Below, in pieces: positions 32,906-43,543 of a DNA stretch of 64,000 nucleotides. Position 1 is the first letter of the stretch, and each line of letters opens with the position of its first letter. Made by a program: the position numbers and the translations under genes. The notes below the pieces were generated by a model that saw only the letters and a list, made by a program, of their open reading frames with translations, made no database searches and was not told the origin of the DNA. The DNA is from Rattus norvegicus (Eukaryota; Chordata; Mammalia; Rodentia; Muridae), in contig NC_086027.1 of NCBI RefSeq assembly GCF_036323735.1, forward strand, positions 84,513,162 through 84,577,161. Reading direction: 5' to 3'.

Positions 32906-33469
32906 GTTACAGAAAGATTTAAAAATAGGTTTCAGTGTGAACATATGGGGCCCTTAGGTAGAGGACAGCGTGCAAGCCAGCGTGCACCCGAGTGTAGGCA
33001 GTGTTTCTCCAGAGAGAGCTATGCCTTTGTCTTAAGGAAACGCACCTGAGAGATTGCGTTGGCTTCCGAATTACGCTGCCCCAAAGGTCTCTGCACATTT
33101 TTTCTTTTTCTTTTAGTAAATGGGTTACAGGGTAGTTTGTAAGGATTGTAGGCCGATAAGAAAGGTCAGAAGGGTTAAAGAGGGCTCCATCTTTATTCAA
33201 ATCACCTGGCAGGGGCAGCGTGTTCCTCCTTACCCATCCGGATGTTCTGGATTCCTGAATGAAAGACACACACAGCCTTATGTTTTATTACATATTATAT
33301 TTTGAACAGCTCAATGGTTGGGCCACTCCCAAACCTCTATGTGGCTAACACCACCTCCCCTCCCTGATCCCTGTTTTGTCTCCAAAATGATTTTGGGGTT
33401 ACTTCTTCAGGTGGGTGGGAGAGATGAGGGGGAATAAAAATTTTTCTTTCTTTAAAAAATTTCCTCACT
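32906..33469. other. unique sequence, no gene recognised
   Basis: A 116-codon reverse frame at 32919-33269 has no domain. Confidence 0.45.
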
Positions 33470-33785
33470 TATTTAGTTGTTTATTGTGCATGTGTATGTG
33501 TGCACCACTGTGTGCATGGGGAGCCAGAGGACAGCGCTGGTCAGTCAGTTCTCACCATTCACCTCGTTGAGGTGGGATTCTACAGCTGTGTAGTGCAGAC
33601 GAGTTGGCCCGAGAACTTCTGTGTGGTTCTCTTGTCTCTGCCTCCCATCTTGAAGCAGACAATGCAGGTAGTAGCCACCGACAGTCAGCCTTTTCAGTGG
33701 TGGACTCTTGACATTGAATTCTGGCCACTGGGTTTTCACATCCAGGGAGGGCCTTTACCTGTTGAGCCATCTCCCAAGTCCCGAT
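33470..33785 (-). mobile_element. B4-type SINE, antisense, diverged
   Basis: GAGCCAGAGGACAGCGCTGG near the left end and CCTTTACCTGTTGAGCCATC at the right end fit an antisense B4/B3-group element. Confidence 0.5.
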
Positions 33786-34001
33786 TGTAATTGTCCTAAC
33801 AACCGCGAACAGCTGGAATAAGGACTCAGTTTTCTATCTAACACACAGTTCACGAGGGGTTAAATTTTGCTATTAATTCCAAGCTGGCAAACTCTTGTTT
33901 AGGTTTTTGGAACTGTTTGGCCCTGCTGGCCCTCTGTTTCCCAAAAAGATGTTTGTTGTTCTATCGAAAATGCTCTTTCCAAACATCTTCTTGTCTATTT
34001 T

Positions 34002-34090
34002 TTTTTTTTTTTTTTTGGAGCTGGGGACCGAACCCAGGGCCTTGCGCTTGCTAGGCAAGCGCTCTACCACTGAGCTAAATCCCCAACCCC
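34002..34090 (-). mobile_element. ID SINE, antisense
   Basis: Consensus core; the T tract merges with the TSD. TSD TCTTCTTGTCTATTTT at 33986-34001 and 34091-34106. Confidence 0.98.
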
Positions 34091-34106
34091 TCTTCTTGTC
34101 TATTTT

Positions 34107-35054
34107 ATCAAAATCTAATTTAGAGTCTTTGGAGCCCTTGCCCAGTCACCTCCCGATCCCTTTCATCCCAAGTCCTCTTCCGCACATGCCCCTTTCGGTT
34201 TCCTAAGTAGGCACTTGAATAATTAAACCTCTATGTTGGAGGTTCTGAGCCCTCATTGACATGCTAATCACCCTATGGCTCTCTTGTGGCTTCTCCTATT
34301 TCCTTCCAAGATGAAGTGCACAGACAGGGACAGCAGTCAAGGTCAGGAGTGTGCATTCGTATTACACACCAGCCATCACTGTGGCGATGGCCTCTTAATT
34401 CAGACTAATAACGCGTCATTTGCTTCCCTGACCTCCAGCAGTCAGTCCCAAGCAGCCCTCATCGGTATCCTCCCTGACGGTTTTGAGATCTTGTCTTGAA
34501 GAAGTTATGACTAATTTAGGGTCCATCAGCCGTCATAAATACTTTAAATTGCTTTTCCGAGTGTGAAGTGTCTCCCATGGGTCGCTTAATTTACCCAGCG
34601 TCCCTGGTTGTTTTTGTCCCAGACCAGTCCTTGTCCCTGCCCTTAGTAACTGTTTTCGTTGTGCTCATTGGTCAGTCTGAGGAAATGGAACTTCTATTTG
34701 GGGATGAGCCAGTGTGAGATGGAATGCATTAGGATTAGATTTCAAGGTTTTTTAAATTTATTTTTTATTTTATTTTTTGAGCCCAATGAGACTTGTTTTT
34801 CTTTTTTCTTTTCTTTTCTTTTTTTTTTTTTTAGGGGGGGGGGGCTGCTGAACCTGGCATCACACTTAGTAGCCTGGCTTCTGGTTAGAGGAAGCCTACA
34901 CGTTGTCTTTTACTTGAGACTTTCTCAGTTTTAGTTCTTTTTCTTTTTTCTTTTAAATTGAATTTTAAAATTTACCTGTGGAGAATTTCTGAGACAAAAC
35001 TCTGCCCCATTGACAAGACTGGACCTGCCTCCAGTTTTCTCTGCTTGGTTATTT
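34107..35054. other. unique sequence with a candidate regulatory block
   Basis: The repeat-free part at 34240-34620 has CTCTTAATTCAGACTAATAA, GACTAATTTAGGG and CGCTTAATTTACC-type cores. T- and G-rich runs lie at 34798-34845. No gene is recognised. Confidence 0.35.
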
Positions 35055-35335
35055 ATAAGTTTATGTATATATTTATTTTTGTATGTGTGGTGTACACACG
35101 TGTGTGTGTGCCTGTGTGTGTTCCTGTGGAGAACAATGGGTGTCTTGCTCAATCACTGTCTACTTTATCCCCTTGACACAAGGTCTCGCAGTGAACTAGG
35201 AGCGAGCCTTTGTTTCTGGCCCTCAGCTCTTGGATTACAGGTGCATGGTCAGTCATGCCCAGTATTTTTTTATGTGGGTTCTGGGATTTGAACTCAGGTA
35301 CCTGTGTTTGTGTAGCCATCTCCATAGGCCTTTAT
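35055..35335 (-). mobile_element. B4-type SINE, antisense
   Basis: A GT-rich left end, AGGTCTCGCAGTGAACTAGG, CTTGGATTACAGGTGCATGG, then GTGGGTTCTGGGATTTGAAC: antisense B1-like part followed by ID-like part. Confidence 0.7.
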
Positions 35336-35460
35336 TGATAATTAGAAGAAAATAATTAAATTAGCATATAAAATAATGGGCTTTCTTATGGCATTTTTAT
35401 ACATAGTTTTGGTTGATTTTTGTATCCCTCCCCAACTTGCACTAGTGAATTTAAGAGATG

Positions 35461-35463
<3 letters not shown>

Positions 35464-35520
<57 letters not shown>
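35464..35520. repeat. (CA)n microsatellite
   Basis: About 28 CA units. Confidence 0.99.
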
Positions 35521-35521
<1 letters not shown>

Positions 35522-35529
35522 AAGGTCTA

Positions 35530-35950
35530 TGTCTTGGCTAGTTTTATGCCAACTTGACACAAGCTAGAGTCACCAGAGTGGAGGGAATCTCTTTTGAGAA
35601 AATGGCTTCATAAGATGAGGCTGTCGGCAAACCTGTATGACATTTTCTTAATTGGTGATCAATGGAAGAGGCCCCAGCCCATTGTGGATGGGAACACCCT
35701 TGGGCTGGTGGTCCTATGTTTTAAAACAAAGCAGGTTGAGCAAGCTAAGGAAAGCAAACCAGCAAACAGCACCCTCATGATCTCTGCATCATCTCCTGCC
35801 TCTAGGTGACTGTCCTGCTTCGGTTCCTGTCCTATCTTTCCTCAGTGGTGGACTACGATGTGGAAGTGTAAGCTAAATAAACGCTCTCCTCCCCAACTTG
35901 CTTTTGGTCGTGGTGTTTCACCACAACCATAGTGACCCGAACTAGAACAG
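35530..35950 (+). mobile_element. ERVL-type solo LTR, sense
   Basis: CTTGGCTAGTTTTATGCCAA, CTTGACACAAGCTAGAGTCA, GGGCTGGTGGTCCTATG, GTGGAAGTGTAAGCTAAATA (AATAAA-type signal) and CAACTTGCTTTTGGTCGTGG are in the order of a common rodent ERVL-type LTR. There is no internal region. Confidence 0.8.
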
Positions 35951-36032
35951 TCTAAGTATGGGTGGTCATGACACTGTTACATCAATGACAGAGTTCCTGG
36001 CAGGTCAGGGACAAGCCATGATGTGCATCAGT

Positions 36033-36372
36033 GTTGTCTAGCTTCTCTGTCAACTTGTCTGCATATAGAGCTGCCTAGAGGGCTGGCAGGGCACAGCAGT
36101 GTGTGTGTTTGTGAGGTTATTTCCAGAGAGGGTTAACCAAGCAGGGAAGACCCACCTTCAGAGGGTGGCATCATCCTGTTGGCTGGGGCCTGGGCAGGAT
36201 AAAGGTGGAGAAAGGAGAAAGGATTCCCTGCTTCCTAGGGATCTGAACAAGTCTCAGCTAGCACACCTTCCCTGCTTTGATGGACTGAGCTCTCTGAACC
36301 AGGAGCCCAAACAAATCTCTTCTCTCTTGAGTTGTTTCCATCAGGCATATGATCCCAGAGAATTTAGATAGC
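36033..36372 (+). mobile_element. ERVL-type LTR, sense, second copy
   Basis: CTTCTCTGTCAACTTGTCTG, GAGGTTATTTCCAGAGAGGG, GAAGACCCACCTTCAGAGGG and GAGTTGTTTCCATCAGGCAT follow another ERVL-type LTR. It is a different subfamily from the one ending at 35950. Confidence 0.65.
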
Positions 36373-37539
36373 ATCGTAACTCAGATGGTTCAGAAAAAAA
36401 TAAGGGAGAGGAGGTTATTCAATTATATACATTAATTATATAAATTATTAAATTGTATATTAAATTTGTACATTTGTAAATACATACATAAGGACAAAGC
36501 AAATGTGGCAAAGTGTTGATGATGAATTAAGTGAATTCAGGTGAATAGGGTGAAGAAGAGAGGGGAATGTGGGTGCAGGGTCTGGGGCAGTTCCCTGATA
36601 GTATGTTTCCAGCTTTCCTATCGGGCTGAGGTTCTTTGAAAATGACTTGTTATTAATTAGGAGTAAGGACAACAGTCTAGAGGCTCCCAGGACATCTGAT
36701 CACCAGCTGCCTGGCTCTGTCTTCCCTAGAGTGTGCCTTGGTGTGTTCTTGGGTTTAATCACAAACTGTGTCAGTAAATGCCCTGTCTGTCTGCTCCCTG
36801 TCCCCACAATGATGCTCTACCTCAGACAGGAAGACCTCAGACAGGAGGGCCACTCGCTGTGACAGGGGCAGGGGGCAGAAGAGGTAGAGGGTGTTGGTCT
36901 CTGTATGAGCGGTAGTCCGATGGAGGCCAGGCAGAGTTACTGGAGCGAGGAGGGACAAGTTCAGCCACAGAAAGTCTAACTCCTTTGGAGAACCAGGAAC
37001 CTGTCCTGGAAGAAGCTGGAATTAATAAAAAAAATATATAGTTTGTGGAGCAAAGCAGCACCGTGATGGGGGCCATTGTGTGTGGGATGCTGGAGGCACC
37101 GAGGGGAGCAGTCTGCCTGGGGAAGAGAGGGTGAAGGCAGAGTGCGGGAGAGGCAGACAGGGTCTCATGACTCATTTTAGAACATTTTTCTTTATTCTGA
37201 GGACCACTGGAAGGAGCAGGCACCAATGTCATGATGAGATTTGAAATTTTTTATTTTGAAAAGAAAAATCCCCTCTAGCTGTAATGTAACGAAATACAAT
37301 AAATGAATGAACAACTAAATAAATGATTGAAAAAGGAAACATGATGAGGGAGAAGCCAGGAGGCTGTTGCAGCATCCAGCAAACGGTGACGCTTCGTGGA
37401 CCAGTTGGTGGCCGTGTTGAGAGAGAGAGCTGGTTAAATTGCAGAGATGTGTGGCACGGTAGGACTAGGTGATTAATTGGACTGTCCTATTTTGACATTC
37501 TTTTATAGAAAAAAATTTCTATTTTTCCTCTGGGTTTGT
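36373..37539. other. unique sequence, no gene recognised
   Basis: AT-rich around 36415-36475 and 37240-37330. A 131-codon reverse frame at 36837-37232 has no domain. Confidence 0.45.
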
Positions 37540-38260
37540 AGCTTGGCTAGAAAATATAGTTTTCTTTTTTTGCCCCCAAAGCATTTACAAATATTTCCAT
37601 TTCTATGACATTGACTAATTGTCTTGCCTGTGCACGCCTGAGACGAGCAGTCCTCTCGTGAAGAGCATGGGTTATCTCATTCAGTAAGAGCATGCTCATT
37701 AGGAGCTGGGACCTGCTTGTCACATCCTGGACGCTGAAGAGTGGAAGGTGGGGTTTAATGTGGCTTTTAAACAATCTATCGCACTTTCGAAGTCCCTTTA
37801 GACAGTGGGATCTTTGCTGGAAGATATGAATTTTGACAGGGAAGAAGCCCGACAACGATGCAATCTCAATCCTGACAAATAATTGCCGTTGTACTTCTCC
37901 GGGCTGAGATAATTTACAGTTACAGCTGTACACGTTCTCTTTGATTTATGGCATCTGGTTAGCCATGGAATTACTTAGCAAAACCAGGTTGCTGTATGTA
38001 AGTATTTTTCCCCTCTTGCCTAGAAAAAAATTTTGGCCTGAAGAAAAGATGACATTAATTTAGGGATAGTGGAGTTATCATTGAGTTATCAAAAGAAATC
38101 TGAAGACATAAATCAATTCTACTACGTGGAGAATGTTAAATCAATAAGTGGCGGGAGACTCCATTGATTGCGTAGCTGTCATTCAAGCCTTTGGCATTAG
38201 ATCCCTCGGCCTTACGTTTAATTGAAACGATATTGTAGGTAACTTTGGGTAGATCTGGGC
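37540..38260. promoter_or_regulatory. candidate regulatory block with PBX/HOX-type sites
   Basis: About 700 bp with no repeats. TGATTTAT at 37942-37949, its reverse ATAAATCA at 38108-38115, AAATCAATAA at 38138-38147 and ATTGATTG at about 38163-38170 are PBX/HOX-like. TAATT cores lie near 37616, 37879, 38053 and 38218. The pattern suggests a developmental enhancer, untested. Confidence 0.38.
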
Positions 38261-38509
38261 ATCCTTCTCCCGTGTCGGATAGTTCAAGGCGAATGAGATG
38301 ATTTGGCTCTGCCATTCCTCTCCTGAGAATTCAGGGGTAGGACTTTACATCAGTTCCCTGTCGCCTGGAACTCTGCACAGAGACAGGCCCAACTCTTGTA
38401 AGCTACTACTTTTATTTAAAAAATGTATTTTAAAAATGTTAATAGCATCTGTCTTTATCTTTTGCTCCTTCTCTTCCTGCCCAGCTGTGCCATGAGGTGA
38501 TGAAGTATG
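38261..38509. other. unique sequence, no gene recognised
   Basis: No repeat or coding signal is visible. Confidence 0.5.
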
Positions 38510-38640
38510 CATGACAGTCAGAAGACGATGTGTGGGAGTCGATTCTACCCTTCACCGTGCGGGTCTCAGGGATGGACCTTGGGGTGGTGGAAGCTGCTTC
38601 CATCCTCTGAGGCATCTCGCCAGCTCATCAGTTATTAAGT
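38510..38640 (-). mobile_element. B3/B4-group SINE, antisense, diverged
   Basis: GTCAGAAGACGATGTGTGGG, GTCGATTCTACCCTTCACCG and CATCTCGCCAGCTC follow an antisense tRNA-derived SINE. Confidence 0.6.
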
Positions 38641-39482
38641 TTAAATTTAATTTACAGAAGACGGTACAGGTAAAGTGGTTCCAGCATTGAGACCCGAAGG
38701 GGTCTGACTAGCAGATCGAGAAGCACTGTTCTAAGACTTCAGGCAAAGGATTGGTAGCAAGATTCCATCAGACCCTAAATAAAGGGTGTGGGTGCTACTC
38801 AGTGCCTCTCCTCCCTCCCCCTCCTCATCCTCACACAGGCAGGGTTTTTATTGAAGACGGCTCGACCTCAGTACACAGATGTGACCCAGGTGTCTACAGT
38901 CCTGTCCCCTCCTCTCTAGGTTAAGCAGCTCTAAATGGTCAGCACAAGACCCTCAGGTGTCCTTCAGTGTCTCCCGCTGGCCGTGGTCTTATGCCGTTAT
39001 CATTGACCTTGTTTCCAGGGGAGCTGGCCCGATCAGTTGTGGGCTCAGGACAATCTATCATCGTAAGCAGGCAAGATTCAGAACAAGATATCAGTTTAGC
39101 TGTAAGGGCTAGGCTGGTAAAATCATATGTGAGGGAGGATTGGTGCGTGCCTTCGGAGGGTTCTTCCAAGAGGCCCAGCGGCCCGCCAGCAATGTGGACA
39201 CACCGTATGTACTATTCAAGTAACTGAGCTAAAAATTAGGCGACTTCCACGACAACTAAACCTCGTGTACACAAACACCTCGACCTCGTGTACACAAACA
39301 CCTCAAACACTCAGTTTCCGGAAAGGTAGCAGCAGGTCTGCAGTTGCTCCTAACCACTTCCGGTGGCATGGCGGACCTAGGTTCATCAACCCCAAAGTTG
39401 GTCCTCAGGGATCGGGGACTGGGGGAGGGGGTGGGCATCTATTGTTAATTATAGCCGTTATTTAATTATGCTTAAAACTTGT
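38641..39482. other. unique sequence with a 23-bp tandem duplication
   Basis: A 23-bp unit starting CCTCGTGTACACAAACACCT occurs at 39261-39283 and 39284-39306 with one difference. No gene is recognised. Confidence 0.5.
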
Positions 39483-39612
39483 GGAGTGGTGTATAACCAT
39501 CTCAGCCCTTGGGGTGTACAGGCAGAAGGATCGGGCTTCACGGTCATTTTAACGACATAGTGAATTGGAGGCTAGCCCAGACCGCGTGAGACCCCATCTC
39601 AAAGAAAGGCAG
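39483..39612 (+). mobile_element. B1-related SINE, sense, diverged
   Basis: CAGCCCTTGGGGTGTACAGG, GAGGCTAGCCCAGACCGC and GAGACCCCATCTCAAAGAAA follow B1 order. Confidence 0.7.
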
Positions 39613-39619
39613 TAGAGAT

Positions 39620-39805
39620 TAGTGAGAAGGCTCGGCGGGAGAAAGTGCTTGCTGCACAAGCTGGGGAACAAGAGTTTGGTCTTTGAAACCCATAGGAAGA
39701 TGGAAGGAGAGAACTGATTCTACAAAGCTGTTCTCTGACCTCTGCATGCACTGCGGCCCATCCTCTGTATCACACAATAGTAACGAATGCGAGGGTTATA
39801 AAAGC
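39620..39805 (+). mobile_element. B3-type SINE, sense
   Basis: GAAAGTGCTTGCTGCACAAG, GAGAGAACTGATTCTACAAA and TCTGACCTCTGCATGCACTG follow sense B3/B3A. Confidence 0.7.
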
Positions 39806-39852
39806 AACGTGGTAATATCTCTCATTTATTACTACGTCCACTGGTCTCCATG

Positions 39853-40079
39853 CTAATGGTTCTTAACCTGTGGGTTGTGACCCCTTTCGGAGATCAATGA
39901 CCCTTTCACTGGGGTTGCATATCAGATCTGCATATCAGATATCTGGATTATGATTCATAACAGTAGCAAAACTATATACAGTTATGAAGTAGCGATGAAA
40001 ATAACTTTATGGTGGTGGGGGTCACCACAACATGAGGAACTCTATTAAAGGGTCTCAACATTAGGAAAGTTAAACACTG
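39853..40079 (-). mobile_element. URR1 hAT-Charlie DNA element, antisense
   Basis: CTAATGGTTCTTAACCTGTG at the left, TGACCCTTTCACTGGGG and GCATATCAGATATCTGGATT inside, and GAAAGTTAAACACTGG at the right give the URR1 order. The TIR-like ends are decayed. Confidence 0.88.
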
Positions 40080-41829
40080 GTCTGTGATTCTGATGTTTAT
40101 GTCTACTTTCTAAATGTGGTAGAAATCCATGTGGTACTGAGGAAAAAAATCCATTTTTTTTTCATTCTAAACTCTGACATCATCCCAACTCTGCACTGTG
40201 ACATCACCTCAACTCGGCACTATGTGACATCACTTCAATTACATATCCTGAGATTTCATGTTCATTGCTTGTATCCAACCCCGGGGGGTATTTGCACCTG
40301 GGAAATCTGCATATGCTATACACCAGGTTTGATTTATTGTTTTGTTGATTGTCCAGGCTTGCCACAGTGATGGGGCAAATGTGAACAAGTGTGTTGTGTC
40401 TGTACTTGTGTCTTTGCACAGAGGGCATGTTGAGATTCTCCCAGCACTTAAAACCATTATCTAATAGAGCAAGTTAGTGCTCGTGGCTGAACAGGAGGGA
40501 CTGCAAGTCCATCTTATGGCCTTTTATTTGTAAAAGGAAACGTAAACCAATCTGGACATTGCCGCACTTACTTGTTAAATGCAACCATGTTCAGCCCTTG
40601 GGAAAGACCAAGAAAGCATCCTCTGGGACACTACTCGCTGTATGGTATTTGCAATACTATATGGTCTAGCTTGCTAGTATCCTGAGTCCCTTAAATCCAT
40701 AGTAACTGCTAAAATTCATAGAACATTTACATGCGTGGCATATTTCCTTGCACAGACAGCTCTCCCTGGAGAGCCCGGAGGGCACATTCCCGTATTCTCT
40801 TATTTACCACGTGTGTAAAGCAGGGGATTTTCTTCCACAGTTGGCATACTCCGCAGTACAGCTGTTCTTTTTGTCCTTGTCTGTCGTCAGTCACAGAGAG
40901 CCATAAAAATGATCACATTCAGACAGCTGGAGATGTTCAAAGGAGGTGGGAACAGGGTTAGCGAGTCCTGGATCCTGTCACTGTTTTAGTACCTGACAGG
41001 GACCAGGGAGGCAAGCTGTAGTTTGGAGATACTGTGCATCACGGTAGGGAAGGGATGGTGTGACATTAGACAGCCAATAAGGAAGCAGGGGAGCTCTGGT
41101 GAAAATAGGGCAGATTATAACTAATGAGGCCCACCTTCCGGTGGCCCACTTCCTTAAGCAAAGGCTCACTTCCAGAAGGGTTCACAACCTCTCAAAACAA
41201 GCACCACCAGTTGGGACCAAGTGGGGGACGTTTCGCATTTGAACCAGGGCAGATCGCCTGGAGTAAATATCATCACTAGAGACGATATTGTTCGTCACTG
41301 TAGAATATTTGAAGTTTGGTGTATTTGGTAAAACAGCAAGGACAGCCAAAGTTACCATTTATAAAGCACATCCACTCTCATTAGCTCATTTCACACTTCC
41401 AAAGATTTCTCTGCTTCAGGCAATTCTTGGGCAGCTATATGTTGTGGGGAGGCTTTTTGTCTAAGCCTTTTCAGGACACGTGCAGCTAGCTTAATGCCCC
41501 TTCAGCGTGCACTTGCCGGTGAGACTTGGTGCCCAGGGCACTTACTGTTTCCCACGTATTTATTACACCCCATCTGCAGTGAATTCAGGGCAGGAAATAA
41601 GACCCCTTAAGGGATTATTAACAGTTGGAGTGGAAAGAGTGATCCCACTTGTCCAAAGTAAGTGTGATGTAGTTATCTTCGAATCCGTTTCCCTCTCCAG
41701 GGATATGATTTAGGGAAGAGGTGTGGCTCATATGAAGGGCCAGAAACAGCTGCTGCAGCTCTTTCGAAAGAGGTTCTGATCCTTTCCTAAATGCTAAACC
41801 CTCTCTGGGTTTCTTTCAGGGTTAAGTTA

Positions 41830-41830
<1 letters not shown>
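40080..41830. other. unique sequence, no gene recognised
   Basis: Contains the TGACATCA triplet at 40175-40232. An L2/MIR-like phrase lies near 41357-41400. The part at 40960-41240 may be a decayed LTR (GGCCCACCTTCCGGTGG). No gene is recognised. Confidence 0.45.
40175..40232 (+). promoter_or_regulatory. three spaced TGACATCA motifs
   Basis: TGACATCA at 40175-40182, 40199-40206 and 40225-40232, 24 and 26 bp apart, each followed by a related CNYCAA phrase. The octamer resembles a CRE/ATF variant site. This is a decayed tandem repeat; binding is inference. Confidence 0.3.

Positions 41831-41870
<40 letters not shown>
41831..41870. repeat. (AAC)n microsatellite
   Basis: About 13 CAA units. Confidence 0.99.
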
Positions 41871-43044
41871 TCATCACCCAACCCAACCGAACCAATCAAT
41901 AAAAACGACAAAATGAAGACTTGAAAGCGAACAATTCCCCAAACCACAGACTAAAGGATGAAAACATCACAAAACCCATTTTTATTATTTATTTGTTGTA
42001 CGTTTATTCGATTGTTTGGTTGTTGTGGGACACCTTGTAGTATGTAAGATTTGCTCTGGAAAGTTCTTCATAGAGTACAGACTAAGACAAGAGCTTGCAC
42101 TCAGTGGTTCATGCCCGTTAGTAACCATTCTGGGTACGTTCTGAGGTGTACTCAGCGTCTGGAGTCGACGGTTATCCGGTTGAAATGGGTTGATTTTCAG
42201 AGCCCTGTGGGATCTCTGAGGCCGGAGAATGGGCTTTTGGGATGAAAGGCACTGACGAGTTTGTTGGTGACCAAACTACCAAGATTGTATCCTGGCTCCT
42301 TCCCACGTTATGCGAAGATGATTGCATTGTCTATAATAGCGTCCCTGGCATGCTATGATTGAAAGGGCTCGAAAGTAAACAGAGGGCAAAAGCAGTTTGG
42401 AGGACAGCGCAGACTGAGAAGGGAGGCCAGCTCCTTAGGGTCAGCAGATATATGTGCAGGCTGCTGGGGCAAAGCTGTATCTTATGCTTCTAGAGACAGC
42501 CAAACATGCATTTTTTAAAACCAAGATTTGCCTTTTTCTCCTCTTTAGTTATTGATTACCTCTGTGAAGGAGAGAATATTGACGTGGGCAGAAGAGCGGA
42601 ACGAGTTGCAATCGTTCGAGATGGAGTGTCTTTGCCAGGGATTCGTGTTCAGATTTAAGTGGGAGCCACTGTGGGTTCTGAAATAGCTTCTATAACCAGT
42701 TTTATCACAGACCTAATCATCCAAAACACTATCCTCTGTAATTTGACTGAAAAGCAGCTGACAGCCAGGCCTTCAATTCTTGAAAAGGATTTAGCAGCCA
42801 GCCGACTTATTAGAGATGCCCAGCACCATCCCCTCGCTTACTCTAACCACAGCTAAATAAAGCCAGAGGCTTGAATCAAGTCTGGAGGTGGGAGGGCAGG
42901 GGACGGATTCCTGAGGGAAAACAGTTGGGTTGAAAACAGATTAGACAAGGCCTTGCTTGTCCTGTAGAAGTTCTAGTCTCAGGTCTGAGGACTTAGAAAG
43001 AGTCCCTTTGTTCAGAGGACAGTCAGACCAGAGTGGCGAGGGCC
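41871..43044. other. unique sequence with a candidate regulatory block
   Basis: The repeat-free part at 42520-42880 carries TTTAGTTATTGATTACC, ATCACAGACCTAATCATCC and GACTTATTAGAG-type cores. No gene is recognised. Confidence 0.35.
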
Positions 43045-43137
43045 CAGAGTAGATCTAACTCTGCAGCCTCTTCCTCACTGTGTGGCCTTAGAGGAGAATT
43101 TGACTTTTCTGAGCCTTGGCCTTGATGTGCAGCCATC
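43045..43137 (+). mobile_element. MIR SINE fragment, sense
   Basis: TAACTCTGCAGCCTCTTCCT, CACTGTGTGGCCTTAGAGG and TTTCTGAGCCTTGGCC follow the MIR core. Confidence 0.7.
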
Positions 43138-43176
43138 TTTGATTTTTATCTCCTTTCGCCGTGGAATCTAGCTTTT

Positions 43177-43369
43177 AAAAATCGATTTATCTATTTTATT
43201 TCATAAACTAGATGTTTCGCCTTCAAGTGTGTCTGGGTGAGGGTGTCAGGTCCCCTGGAACTGAAGTTACAGACAGTTGTGAGTTGCCATGTGGGTGGCT
43301 GGGAATTGACCTCCCCCCACCCCCCAAGAACAGCTAGTGCTCCTACCTGCTGAGCCATTTCTCCAGCCC
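43177..43369 (-). mobile_element. B3 SINE, antisense
   Basis: TTAAAAATCGATTTATCTAT, GGTGAGGGTGTCAGGTCCCC, GTTACAGACAGTTGTGAG, TGCCATGTGGGTGGCTGGGA and TGAGCCATTTCTCCAGCCCC give antisense B3. A C-rich slip lies at 43313-43326. Confidence 0.92.
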
Positions 43370-43464
43370 CGAATCTCTCTATTTTTCAGACTAAGAATCT
43401 TTGAAGACTTTGCTTACATTATGCTTCCTTACTTTCTTTTTCTCTTTCTTTCATTTTCTTTTTC

Positions 43465-43543
43465 TTTTTCAGACAGGGCTTCTGTGTGTAACAGCCCTGG
43501 TTCTCCTGGAGCTCAATTTGTAGACCAGGCTGCTCTGTTTGGA
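43465..43543 (-). mobile_element. partial B1 SINE, antisense
   Basis: TTTTTCAGACAGGGCTTCTG, CAGCCCTGGTTCTCCTGGAG and GTAGACCAGGCTG are the 3' half of antisense B1. Confidence 0.88.
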
